NCBI GenBank assembly: GCA_030248195.1
Contig: JASAND010012549.1
Span: 1-64,000, forward strand
Source of the DNA: Trissonchulus latispiculum
Taxonomy: Eukaryota > Nematoda > Enoplea > Enoplida > Ironidae
Direction of reading: 5' to 3'
DNA: 64,000 nt
Below the pieces are notes generated by a model. It did not search any database. It saw only the letters and a list, made by a program, of their open reading frames with translations, and was not told the DNA's origin. The position numbers and the translations under genes are program-made. Shown here one piece after another: positions 42,781 through 53,618 of the stretch (positions within the stretch are counted from its first letter, which is position 1; each line of letters begins with the position of its first letter).

Positions 42781-43246
42781 CTGGGCTTATTCTACAAATG
42801 ATCGTAGTGATTTTGAAAAGGAGAGGATTTTAATATCTACTGAAAAGGAGAAGGACAAATATTTTCACTTTTTGTAATTGAGTCTTAAAAAATTTAACCA
42901 AAAAGGAGGGGATTTCAACCCCCAAAACCCCTCCCTTGGATACGCCCATGGGATCGTCTCGTCCCCCCCCCAAAGTGGTGTCCCTTTTTGCCCTGAAAAA
43001 AATCGCATAGAAAGCCAAATTTTCAAAATTTTCCGGGCTTGCCAGTTTTAGTCAATTTGTTTCCCTTCTCAACACTACGTAAATCTGCTTATTTTTGCGA
43101 TAAAAATAAACTTTCACCGTGCATGCTAGAAAAATAGCGGTATTGTAGCACAGTTTTAGAAACATTTTCGCCCCCCTCACCAAATATTCCCTGCCCCCTC
43201 GGACTTTTGTGGGCCCTCCAAGAAAAACTTCCTAAAATAAGCTGAG
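42781..43246. mobile_element. MITE, CTGGGCTTATTCTAG family, copy 1
   Basis: Starts CTGGGCTTATTCTAC and ends AAAATAAGCTGAGG, with internal C-runs and AAAATTTTC tracts shared with the copies at 44430, 49491 and 57755. Confidence 0.55.
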
Positions 43247-43719
43247 GTGAAATGCTACAAGTTATATGCGATACACGACAGCCTGCGAAGCGGTCTTTCC
43301 TCAACGATTTTTTTCATTGGAGCTGAGTGCGCAAACGGGAGGATTTAGGGAAAATAAGAAAATCTCATCTTCCCCGCTAATCCAACCATATAACGTTCTC
43401 GCATGGTTACCTTCAAGAACACCTGGCAGTCAGGTTCCCAGGAACACCCGAGGGCACATGAGATCACCAGAAATAAAGAAGATACCAGAAACACGCCAGT
43501 ACCGGAAGTCATTTCCAATCATGACACAAATCTAAGGAAGTTCTAGCTTCTATAAGTGCAAAGCAGCAATCTAGAATAAAGAATTCTAATAGAATATAGA
43601 ATAACACATAATATATACAGCTTCTGAGGTACAATTTAAACACGAACAAAAGCTCGTGGGTGGGCAGGATCTGGCAGGCGGTTAGGTATATGATATAGAC
43701 AATCTCACAGGCGGCCTAT

Positions 43720-43915
43720 GCCACGCACACAGGAAATCCACAACTGGAGGGGTGTCTCCGTAGGTCGTTTCGAAATAGAAACGCCAACGTTTTTACTCCG
43801 TTACAAACGCCAACGTAGGTTTGGTTTGGTTCCCTCCCAGACACCTGGCCAGGGCACTGCGTGCGCTGGGCAATCTATGAACAGATGCTGCAGGTCTTGT
43901 GAGTAGTAGCCAGTC
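43720..43915 (-). pseudogene. Possible LINE C-terminal remnant
   Basis: Minus-strand reading gives YYSQDLQHLFIDCPAHA, resembling the Cys/His segment (H-L-x-x-x-C-P) near the C-terminus of many non-LTR polymerases. Broken on both sides. Confidence 0.3.
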
Positions 43916-43929
43916 CATAGGTGGCCATA

Positions 43930-44420
43930 GGTGTAATTGGGAGGGGGGTGTAAACCCCCCAGCCATTTTCCAAACCCCCCCAGAAATTTTTGGGGGCCCC
44001 GGGCCCCCCCAACTGGGGGGGGGGTAAATTGGGTATTTTGGGTAAATTTTGTAACACTTTTCAAAAAGTCCAAATTTTTGGCTTAAAGTGTTTATTATCG
44101 CGAGAAATACACGTTTATAACGGTTTTATGGACTTCTAGACTCAATATTGACCTTATTCTGGACTCTGAAGTTTTCAATGTTGGCAATCAAGTTTTCGAG
44201 TTTAAAAACACAGTGTAATCGCAATGTTAAAATTACTTAATGATTTCATGTTTTTCGGCATTAGCAATGGCTGAAAAAGCGAATTTTGGCATAAAATAGA
44301 AAAATGTTTTTGGGGAGGTTTGGGGGGTCGTGGGGGGTTTGGGGTGTCTAAAAAGGGGGGCCCCCAAAATTCGGGGGGAGGGCCCCCCAACCCAAATCCC
44401 CGTTACACCTATGGTTGTGG
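43930..44420. repeat. G/C-run-rich repeat
   Basis: Alternating long G-runs and C-runs (GGGGGTGTAAACCCCCC, CCCAACTGGGGGG). Structure is palindromic but the ends are not defined. Confidence 0.35.
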
Positions 44421-44429
44421 CGCCAGGAG

Positions 44430-44983
44430 CTTGGCTTATTCTACTGGGGGGGCCCTCCCCATAAACGACCTCCCCCCCAAAGTGGGTACCCCTTTTGGTA
44501 TATATATATATATGCCAACTTATGTTTTAAAAAATCGCGCAGAAGGTTAAATTTTCAATATTTTTGGCTTCACCGGAGATTTATACTGGATTTTTGCTTA
44601 ATCTACACTAAATCCGCTTATACAGTACATTGCAAAGAAAAGGGCCGAGTCACTGACGCATATGGCTTTATTTCACTGAAAGTGATATGACCTTTCAGTT
44701 ACTGTGATATGACCAGTTTGTATACATTTCTTTCAAATTGGAGTCTATGTAAACAAAAAAGTCATATCACAGTCACTGAAAAGTCATATCGCTTTCAGTG
44801 AAATAAAGAAACGTCAGTGACCCGGCCAGTGTATCTGCACTACTAACGAACTTTTTGGCAATTACTATAAAAATGTTGTCAAATTGCAAAATGTTTTTTG
44901 AAAAATTTTGGGCCACCCTCCCTAAAATGACTCGCCACCACAAAGGGCCCCCCAAGAACAATTATATACCTATATAAGCCCAG
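44430..44983. mobile_element. MITE, CTGGGCTTATTCTAG family, copy 2, with nested MITE
   Basis: Starts TTGGCTTATTCTACTGGGGG and ends TATAAGCCCAG. The interior matches copy 49491 (CTCCCCCCCAAAGTGGGTACC) but is split by the MITE at 44643-44827. Confidence 0.6.
44643..44827. mobile_element. Nested 185-bp MITE with TTTCACTGAAAG arms
   Basis: GGCCGAGTCACTGACG mirrors CGTCAGTGACCCGGCC. The arms continue TTTATTTCACTGAAAG and the inner GATATGAC/GTCATATC pairs. Confidence 0.75.
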
Positions 44984-45460
44984 AGAGGAGGGGCTTCGAA
45001 CGCCTATCGTTATTAAATTTTCCTTATCGCTATTTAAAGTTAGCACGAAAATTTCAAGATTTTTTGAAGTTTTAGAAATATACGTATTCTTAAACCTTGT
45101 CAAATGTTTTCTTGAAGGTCCTCAAATTTCAGTTAAAAAGGGAAGCTTGTCCCCAACATTAGGATTAAATAAAACCCTCTGAAAACTATATAACCAAATT
45201 TTGGGTTTCCTAAGTCACGTCGACGATAAAGCATGAAAATGCGGTCTTCCGCAAAAAAACAGAAAACTTTACGGGGGAGGCAGGGTTGGGGTCTAAGAAG
45301 GGCTCTCCCCAAAATTTAGGGTGGAGCTCCCCACTCCCCACCCCAATCCATTTCCCAGTTACAGCTATGGGGGTGCCCCCCAAACAAATTTTCATCATGA
45401 AGAGACCCACCAAAAATTTTGTTGCCCCTCCCCGACATCTGCACATTTATATATATATAT

Positions 45461-46267
45461 ACAAGAAAGTAAAATGCTCCTCCGGAGCATGGAAAAGTAA
45501 TATGGATGGATGGGGTGAGGTTGCGAAATCAATAGAGGACTAGCTTTGAAAACGTTTAATATGGGCTAGGTTGTAAAAGAAAGGAGGACTAGGTTGTGGG
45601 CGAGCTAATATGGGCACAGCGTCGCCGAACAACCCATATTCGCGGGCTGTAAATATTATACATTCATCTATATCGGTTTCTAGACTTTAAATTATGGCTC
45701 CAGATTCTAAGTTAGATGATATAATCTATATCCGAATATTCGTACTTCCATGTATTATACAGTCAGACTTTTCCTTCGACAAAGTCTAAGCTTACTAGTG
45801 TTCATTTTATGCATTTATATATATACAGACAGCATATTTAAAGAATAATTTCATAGCGATTGTCATTGACTTCAACCCTGCCGGATTGAACCAATGGTTT
45901 TACCGCCACATCCCTATCTTTCTGTCCGATACTTGTCATAGTCCAACTAAATTTAAGATATATATGGCTAGCCTAAAACTGACCAAGCAAACTACTACGT
46001 TCTCGCAGATTATCCATTCAACATTTTTACTATAATGTTGACCGTTCTATATGTGACAAACGCTGAAGCGAAGCGTGCAAGCCCGCGAATATGGGTTGTT
46101 CGGCGACGCTGTGCCCATATTAGCTCGCCCACAACCTAGTCCTCCTTTCTTTTACAACCTAGCCCATATTAAACGTTTTCAAAGCTAGTCCTCTATTGAT
46201 TTCGCAACCTCACCCCATCCACCCATATTACTTTTCCATGCTCCGGAGGAGCATTTTACTTTCTTGT
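45461..46267. repeat. Foldback module of H2
   Basis: Arms of about 190 bp at 45461-45655 and 46080-46267, reverse complements including the GCTCCTCCGGAGC hairpin. Homologous to 28032-28808. Confidence 0.85.
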
Positions 46268-46608
46268 CCTCTTAGCACTTTAAAGATTCTCTGACAATAT
46301 TCCAATATTGTTAAACATTGGCCTTAAGATTAGCTCGTATGTCGAGGCCGAGGGAGAATTGGCAAGGGAAGGCCTCCATGAACGAACTTCCCATATCAAA
46401 AATGTGGATCCCCTTTTGGAACCAAATTTTGCAGTGAAAAAATCAGAAAGCGAAATTTTCAAAATTTCTCCTGTTTAACTGAACTAATTTAATTGGTTGG
46501 CATAGCTTAATTTTCCGGCTTAATGATGGATGCGTTTCCAGTGAGATTATATAATGAGTTAAGAAGGAGCCGAGCGTCAAGCAGCGTATTTACAGTATAC
46601 AGGACTAT

Positions 46609-46900
46609 GGGGCCACTTTTTGTGGGTGGCATAATGACAAAAGTTGATCGCCTCGCCAAGGGCTGTCATTTGATACCAAACTTGACCACTTTTGAAGACT
46701 TTCAATTTTGACCCACACCCGACCCACAGTGGGTGGGGCACCCACCCACAGGTCGGTGGGGCCACTTTTTGTGGGTGGCATAATGACAAAAGTTGATCGC
46801 CTCGCCAGGGGCTTTCATTTGATACCAAACATGACCACCTTTGAAGACTTTCATTTTTGACCCCCACCTGACCCCCGACCCGCAGGCCCTGGGGGTCAGG
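46609..46900. repeat. Two-unit ~147-bp minisatellite in H2
   Basis: Units start GGGGCCACTTTTTGTGGGTG at about 46609 and 46756. Related to the array at 47768-48310 (shared GACAAAAGTTG and CTTTCATTTGATACCAAA), not to the H1 array. Confidence 0.8.
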
Positions 46901-47603
46901 GGTCACATCCACCGACTCAGCAGTATGCTCATCGTTTTCAGCGACCCTGATTTACTATATATGGGCACCACCCCAAGGCCGAAAAACGCCATTTTTAGTG
47001 ACTTTTAGGCCATTTCTAGTAAAAGTGGGACTTAAACTTTTCGTGAAAACAGGTGAAAAAATGCAAAGTTTGGGCCTATCTCCTGAAAGCTACAGAGCGA
47101 AATTAAAAAATCCCCTCGTTACTTTGTGTGCATTGGCCGAAATATTCAAATAAAATAAACCAAACCGATCTAGCTGCTAGCCTGTGAAAAAAAGTCCACC
47201 ACAACCGAAGTGCCAAAATAGCGAAAGTCCGACTTTGGGGCCTTGGCACAGAGCCAAAATTGGCCAGGTGCCAAAATGACCAAAAAAGGTAGCATGGGGG
47301 GATACTGTCTACCAACATATAACAGTAGTATATATTGGACCAAAATGCCCACAACGTTCCAACACTTCGCTAGAAAATGCACTTCCGAAAAGCGTTATTC
47401 ACCTAGAAAAAAAAGCAAACGCAAACTAACTGTTGCCAAGTGCAAAAATTTGAAGTTTCGAATTCGAACCAAAAGTATGGTGATACTTGTAGTACTACTC
47501 GAGTACTTTACGATGGTAACATTTTTACCCCTCCCGGACCTCTAATTAGCTGGCTCCAGGCCAACACGGTCTCCAGGAGGCCGCGCAGACGCCTTTAAAC
47601 CCA

Positions 47604-47639
47604 TATTATGTAGGGGCGCTATCGCGCCCCTACATAATA
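47604..47639. repeat. Terminal hairpin of H2
   Basis: A perfect 16-bp stem TATTATGTAGGGGCGC with loop TATC; the stem is identical to that of H1. Confidence 0.9.
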
Positions 47640-47767
47640 CAAGTAACAAAAATGCTCCGCACAAAGGAGGATAATATGTGTGTGATGGCCTGTGTCTATC
47701 CTTAAAATTGAGAAAATGAGAAATTGAGACAAAAATGTACTATACGTATATATATACCACAACAAGT

Positions 47768-48310
47768 TTGGGTGGATGGCTCTATGACGGAAGTTGATTA
47801 GTTCGCTTAGGGTTTTCATTTGATGCCAAAGTTCACCACTTTTGAAAAATTTCATTTTTGACCCAAAATCGTCAAGTCCCCACCCCACCCCACCACAGCA
47901 CTCTACAGCTACTTTGGGTACGCAGTTCTATGACAAAAGTTGCTCAGCTCACTTAGGGCTTTTATTTGATGCCAAAGTTCACCACTTTTGAAAAATTTTA
48001 TTTTTGACCCAAAATCGCCTAAGTCCCCACCCCACCCCACCACAGCACTCTACAGCAACTTTAGGTACGCACTTTTATGAGAAAAGTTGCTCAGTTCGAT
48101 GCGGGCTTTCATTTGGTATCAAATTTGACAACTTTTCAAAAAATTTCTTTTTGACCCAAAATCGCCTAAGTCCCCACCCCACCCCACCCCACCACAGCAC
48201 TCTACAGCCACTTTGGGTATGCAGTTCTATGACAAAAGTTGCTCAGCTCACTTGCGGCTTTCATTTGATACCAAATTTGACCACTTTTGAGAAACTTTAT
48301 TTTCGACCAT
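47768..48310. repeat. Four-unit ~145-bp minisatellite in H3
   Basis: Anchor GACAAAAGTTG (or close variant) recurs near 47785, 47931, 48079 and 48232, each followed by GCTTTCATTTGATACCAAA-type sequence and TTTTTGACCC. Confidence 0.85.
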
Positions 48311-48319
48311 TTGACCCTC

Positions 48320-48655
48320 CCACCCGACTTGACCCTCCCGACGGCAAAGTGGAACCAGCCCAGCAATATAGACACGTCGGACGGCAAAACGGATACCGGG
48401 AATGAGCTGGACACACCAGAAAACCCCTATAGACAAAGTTTTGAGAGGCCAGGTAGAGCCTACTATGGACCTCCAGGAAGCGGTTTCCGACTTGACCCTC
48501 CCGACGGCAAAGTGGAACCAGCCCGGCAAGATGGGTGGGTCTGACGGTAAAACTGACTGCGGGAATCGATTCTCCGTGCCAGAAAACCATTGTATGGAAG
48601 ATTTGAGCTTTCAAAGTTAAATAGATAGCGAGAAATTTCGATTTTTCATTTTTCG
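48320..48655. repeat. Two-unit ~167-bp tandem repeat in H3
   Basis: GACTTGACCCTCCCGACGGC starts the units at about 48322 and 48489; GCAAAGTGGAACCAGCCC and the downstream ACGGNAAAAC..GGGAAT phrase are repeated in each. Confidence 0.8.
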
Positions 48656-49190
48656 AATTTTCCCATCTTTGACGAGCCACTGTGGTCGCTAGGAAGTGAT
48701 AGAGAAACGCAACCTGGACCGTTAGTTAGTTCAATATAATAATTTCTGAATATAAAAAGAAATCAGCTCCAGCTCGTAACGTTCGACCTGAGCGACGACC
48801 ACAAAAATGGTCACTTTTCGCTATGAGCCGACTTTGCGGCGCCACTGCGGCGCTGTGGCGCAGCTGCGGCGCAAAGAAAGTTGTGATTCTTAAATTCTTT
48901 AGAGGGTACTACTAGACCCCATAGCCCTTTAGGTTGGCCCACCGCTGCAGATCACGTGAAAGCGGCGAACATTATGTACAATACAACCATCAAATAGAGA
49001 AACCGGAAAAAAAACATCGCCGCCATAACCGGTCCGGGGCGCAACTTTTTAACGGTAAGTGATACGGGGCTGAAACTTCACAGATATACTAAACTCGACG
49101 TGCTCTACAATTTGCGCATGAAATCTGCGCAGGATTTTGCGCAGCTTCTGCGCAGCTTATTTTACGCTGTCTCCAGCCACTTTTCACACA

Positions 49191-49224
49191 TATTATAGGG
49201 GTCGCTGCCGCGACCCCTATGATA
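49191..49224. repeat. Terminal hairpin of H3
   Basis: Stem TATTATAGGGGTCGC with loop TGCC and one mismatch on the 3' side. Same TATTAT-AGGGG design as H1 and H2. Confidence 0.82.
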
Positions 49225-49490
49225 TATATATATATATATGATTTCCACTTATTTAACTAATCATATATATAGTATCGCAAAGCAGCATAGTTTCACCATG
49301 GGAGGTTGGGTTGAAGGGCCTGGGCTTATTCTGGGGTTTTTTGGGGGCTTCTAGGCCCCCTCCCCCAAATCCGAGGGACAAGTAATTGGGGGGGGATGAA
49401 AATTTGTCTAAAAATAGCCCTATATATTCTTCTAGCAATCTAGCACGCTGGGGGAAGTCTGCGGGGCAGGCCTCTCCCATGTCTGAGGGG

Positions 49491-49835
49491 CTGGGCTTAT
49501 TCTAGTGGGAGGGGGGCGTAAACACCCTTTCCCCCAAAAAGTCGTCCCCCCCTCCAAAAATCGCCCCCCCCCAAAAAAAAGTGGGTGCCCCTTTCGGTAC
49601 CAATTTTACCCTGAAAAAATCACTGAGAAGGCCAAATTTTCAAAGATTTTTAGTCGATTTTTGCCTATTTAAGCACTATTTTTGCACTAAAAACGAACTT
49701 TTTTGGCGATTATATACTATAAAAATAGCGCTATTTTTAGCATGTTTTTAGAAAAATTTTGAAAAATTTTCGCCCCCCCAAGAATGACTCGCCCCCCGAG
49801 GGCCCCCCAAGAAAAATTCCCTAGAATAAGCCCAG
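49491..49835. mobile_element. MITE, CTGGGCTTATTCTAG family, copy 3
   Basis: Perfect inverted ends CTGGGCTTATTCTAG and CTAGAATAAGCCCAG, 345 bp, with opposed C-run and G-run tracts inside. Best-preserved copy in the window. A left-end fragment also occurs at about 49319. Confidence 0.75.
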
Positions 49836-49989
49836 GGGGGGGGGACGGGAACGGATTTCTGGGGGGTTTCCAAAAATGCTTAGAAATAGCTATTTTTACT
49901 GCTGAGCTAAAACATTGTATTAAACAAATAAAGTGTTTTCGCACACGTTTTTAAAAACACAACATTTAAAAAACACACTAAAAAGCACA

Positions 49990-51430
49990 CTCAAATTTTC
50001 AACTGAAGGCAGGGGCGGATACAGGGGGGGGGGGTGGCCGCCACCCCCGTCGCGATTTGAAGGTTGGAAAAATTAACTAGAAAAATAGGGAAAAGGGTAA
50101 AAAACCAAAAAATTTCGCTCCTTCGGCCGTTAAAAACTTTCTAATTTTAACGGTATATTTATTGCATTTATGACAAAAAACTTCACTTCAAAAATAACGG
50201 AAAAATTCACTATTTTTGACTAAAAATGTGATATATTTTAAAACATATTCTGAGTTCTTCAAAATTAAAAGAATTAAAGATCCGATGACCGATTTTATTG
50301 CAAAAACAAAAGTTTCCCCTCCCAGATTTTTTTACTATCCCTCATAGTTTCCCTGGAAATTTTGGTTGGGGGGGCAAACTTCGAAAATTTGGTGGTCGAT
50401 CCCCGAAAAGTGATGGGGAGTACCCCCCCCCAACCATAGGTGTGGCTGGGCAAAAAATCTGGGGGGGGGGGGGGTTCCGACGTGGGGTGGGGGGGGCCGC
50501 CAATTGTCCCAAAAAACCCCTAAATTTTCGATTTTTTTGCCATTTTTGGCCACTTTTTGGCCAAAAATCGGGGGGGCCTAGCTAAAGTCTGAAAAATCTG
50601 GGGGGGGGTCGCGAAAATTTGTCAATTTGGTGGGGGGTGCCCCCCCCCACCCCCCCCCCCCCTAACACATCTATGCCCCCCCCCCCCCCCCCCCCAGAAT
50701 TCGGACAAAATAAATTTCGAAAAATGCCAAAAAAATGCAAAATTTTCTGTATTTTAACGCTTTTTTTTGTCAAAACAAGGCTTGTTCTTAACGTTTTAGG
50801 TGTTTTTGCACCGTTTTAAAGCGATTTTAGGTCAAAATTTTAGAAAAATTTATCAAAAAATGACCATTTTTCGACCAAATTTAGCTAACTTTTTGGGTGC
50901 AAAAATCGTTGGGGGGGGGTTCGGGGGGGGGGGTATCCAAAATTTGGGGGCGGGTAAGGCAAAAAATCAGGGGGGGGGGTAACTTGGGTCAATATTTTTG
51001 GGGGGATATATACCCCCCCCCCCCAAAGGACACTATGGGGATAACCCCCCCACCCACCCCAGGGAAACTATGCTATCCCTCCCCCACTTTTGGTTACCCC
51101 CCCAGCACTTTTTTGGCCAAAAAGTTAGCTAAATTTTGCTAAAAAATGGTCATTTTTTGAAATTTTTTCTCAAATTTTGGCTTAAAATCGGTTTAAAACG
51201 GTGTAAAAACGTGTCAAACGATAAAAAACAAGCCTTGTTTTGACAAAAAAGCTTTAAAATACAGAAAATTTTGCTTTTTTAGGCCATTTTTTGAATTTTC
51301 TGAGGTCCGAATTTGGGGGAGGGTTCGGGGGGGGGGTACTCCCCATCACATTTCGGGGGTCGACCACCAAATTTCGAAGTTTGCCCCGACCCCCCCCCAA
51401 CCAAAATTTCCGGGGAAACTATGCTCCCCT
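49990..51430. repeat. G/C-run-rich palindromic repeat cluster
   Basis: Dense G-runs and C-runs of 8-18 bases separated by A/T-rich GCCAAAATTTT-type sequence. The two halves mirror each other (50350-50860 against 50860-51420: AAAACAAGGCTTG and CAAGCCTTGTTTT). Likely a foldback element about 1.4 kb long. Open frames here are compositional. Confidence 0.45.
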
Positions 51431-51651
51431 GCCACAAACACAACAAAATACACTAAGCCTAACAAATTTTCCAAAATTTTAAGAATTCGAAGTCTGCATG
51501 AAGAACTATTATAAATATAATTTAAAGATCTACTAAGCTTGTATTCCCCCAGCACTAGTTTAGAAAAATCCAATTCTAAGAAATTGAAAGTCGATTGCAA
51601 CTCGAGATCGTGTCCACCACTTCACTGGAATAGAATGTTTTGTGCTCGCAC

Positions 51652-51855
51652 CTGCTTGTGCTCAGTGAGCGGCTGAGACAAAGATTGTCTACTGCGCCAC
51701 CACCGTGAAGCTAGCGCAACATATAATTTCGATAAAATTTGATCGAATTTCTGCTGCTTACGGGCTGAAATAGGATATACTTCACGGCGGCTCCGATTGA
51801 CGGAGAATTGATTGATTGATATGCCTGCCCTGAATCGACAAAACTGATGAAACAT
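51652..51855 (-). CDS. Possible coding exon of an unrecognised gene
   Basis: Opens with MFHQFCRFRAGISINQFSVN, rich in Arg/Ser, and continues REVYPISARKQQKFDQILSK to a CAG|GTGCGA donor-like site. An acceptor-like TCGATTCAG also lies inside. The composition is less AT-biased than the surroundings and resembles protein, perhaps with a mitochondrial-type N-terminus. No partner exon was found and the family is not recognised. Confidence 0.3.
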
Positions 51856-52079
51856 TATAGTCTAGCTCGTTGCGGTTAGTCCAGCAACTGTTAGGGATAG
51901 CCAAGTAATTCAATTTTGCATAAAACCAAGTGGAGAAGATGGCTTATTTTGTTTAGCTTAATTGAATTTAAAATTTATAACCAATGAATCAGACTTATGT
52001 TGGAATGCACCCACACAAAGTTTGAGCTAAATTCGTTAAGTTTTGAGAGAAGTCATTAGGGAGTGTCGCTCAAGGGCGT

Positions 52080-52190
52080 GAAGCGAGCTTCGGGCTGGAC
52101 TGGCGTGGCCCGAAGTCCGGTCCGGAGAGATTTGGTTGGCCCGAGCTCCAAGCCCGGCTCGAGAAATTTTTTAACGGCGCAACCCTAGAG
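52080..52190. repeat. GCCCGAAG/GGCCCGAGC-rich block
   Basis: GC-rich degenerate repeats (CTTCGGGCTGG, GGCCCGAGCTCC, GCCCGGCTCG), similar in style to the GGCCCG blocks at 13.4, 14.3 and 62.5 kb. Confidence 0.45.
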
Positions 52191-52629
52191 GGTAGATAGT
52201 TTACTTGAGTACATATTTGGCATATTTGGAGGGGGGTGTTTACTTCATCCGTCTTTTTTGTTGTACATTTGTAACGAACTAATTCTAGTTTTGTTTTCAC
52301 AATTTTTCCATTCTCCATCAGAAAAAGCAGTTTTTAGTGTTGCAAATGGCAACAATCTCCATTTCCTGAATTGATCCCTTCTATTTTCCGGAGAAACTTT
52401 CTGAAAGTGACCTGTTAAAAGTTACTGTCAATTGTTTGCGAAGTGTGGTAGGTAAGGATAAGCACCGAATTAACTAAATTATTAAATTCGTCTGTAATTA
52501 AATTCATTATGACCGCATAGATGTAGTAGATCTGTTTAGATGCTGTGTTTGGAAGGAATGTGCTAACATATTGATTCCAGCTTTAGGAGAACTGTGAGTC
52601 TCTGTGACTGTCTCTTTCTATTTAGCACA

Positions 52630-52648
52630 AACTCTCTCTCTCTCTCCG
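52630..52648. repeat. (CT)n microsatellite
   Basis: Short CTCTCTCTCTCTCT run in non-coding sequence. Confidence 0.7.
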
Positions 52649-52997
52649 TCAATGTTTAGTCAAGCTGTTCGACTGGCAAGCAGTAGTAGCTTTCCTGTGG
52701 TCGGAGGTCTTTTTTGAGGCCTTTTCTATGGTTTCAAAATGTTCCCAGTCGTGAAACTTGTCTTTGTGTTCATGTGATAAAATTATTGAACTAATTAGAG
52801 GGTCATTATTGAAATATGGATTTAGAATTTTTCGAGTTTTCAAGTGAAATTGGAGTGTTTGACTCCTGACTTTTCATTAGTGACAGTTTCGTGAAAGGGA
52901 AAGAAAACTTGATTGAGATTATACTGCTTGTACAATTTTTGGAATTCTACAATCTTTAAATGCGTTGTCACTTGTTAGGCATGAAATCGAAACTTAG

Positions 52998-53128
52998 CCT
53001 GGAGTGCACAAAAAAGTTTAAGAATATAGTTGCGGAATAGCAACAGGCGAAGTCTGATTTTTGAATGGGAATATTAATCTTCTGCTGTTTTGTTGCTATT
53101 CTTAAACTTTATTGGTGCAGACCACTGT
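52998..53128. mobile_element. Short MITE related to 27275-27402
   Basis: Ends GTGCACAAAAAAGTTTAAGA and the mirrored TCTTAAACTTTATTGGTGCA; TTCTGCTGTTTTG in the centre. About 130 bp. Confidence 0.6.
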
Positions 53129-53566
53129 AAGAATCGAAATGTAGAGGAATAATTCGTGAACCGACCACTGATTTACAACCATTATACCTATTCATATAGG
53201 TCTCGTCTCTTATAGACTGTTCCTAATATCCACTCATGTTCCAGATTACAAATGCTGAAACGTTTCAATACTATTATTTAATACGGTAGATGGCGATACA
53301 GGAATTCATTTCAAAGGAATTTTCCATTGGTGGATTTTATCTGTCATATGATAAATTTTTCAGTCGTCATTTCAACTTAACCTTCCTCTCGTTTTTACAA
53401 AATAACAACAGGATATCGATTTGTTGTGTAACTTAACTTTTTGTTTGTCCTGAGAAAACTTTCCCAAAACTTTTTAGCTTTATACCTACACAGCTGTCAA
53501 CATTTTAGAGCTTCTTCGTTGCTGCCTACTTACACTTGCTTTGAAGTGATGCAAAAAACTTGAAAC

Positions 53567-53618
53567 ATGGAGTTAACAATCCCTACCTTTACCTTATTTT
53601 TGCTGCATAAAGTGTTCG
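53567..53618 (+). CDS. Ly6 gene exon 1 (signal peptide)
   Basis: ATG in AACATGG context, donor G|GTAAGT. Encodes MELTIPTFTLFLLHKVF plus one base. Confidence 0.8.

Larger units (their letters stand above)
45461..47639. mobile_element. Hairpin-capped minisatellite element H2
   Basis: Same order as H1: ACAAGAAAGTAAAATGCTCC start, foldback module (45461-46267), spacer, a different minisatellite (two ~147-bp units at 46609-46900), tail homologous to H1 (46925-47600), and terminal hairpin. Homology with H1 is lost only in the foldback centre and the minisatellite. Confidence 0.68.
47645..49224. mobile_element. Hairpin-capped minisatellite element H3
   Basis: Begins ACAAAAATGCTCCGCACAAA..GGAG, a variant of the H1/H2 5' hairpin, directly after the H2 end, so H2 and H3 are head to tail. 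It carries a four-unit ~145-bp array (47768-48310), a two-unit ~167-bp array (48320-48655), unique sequence and a 3' hairpin of related design. It lacks the long inverted arms of H1 and H2. Confidence 0.5.

Noticed and set aside
50298..51142. Gly/Pro-rich frames
   Set aside because: Products of G-run and C-run homopolymers; no conserved motif.
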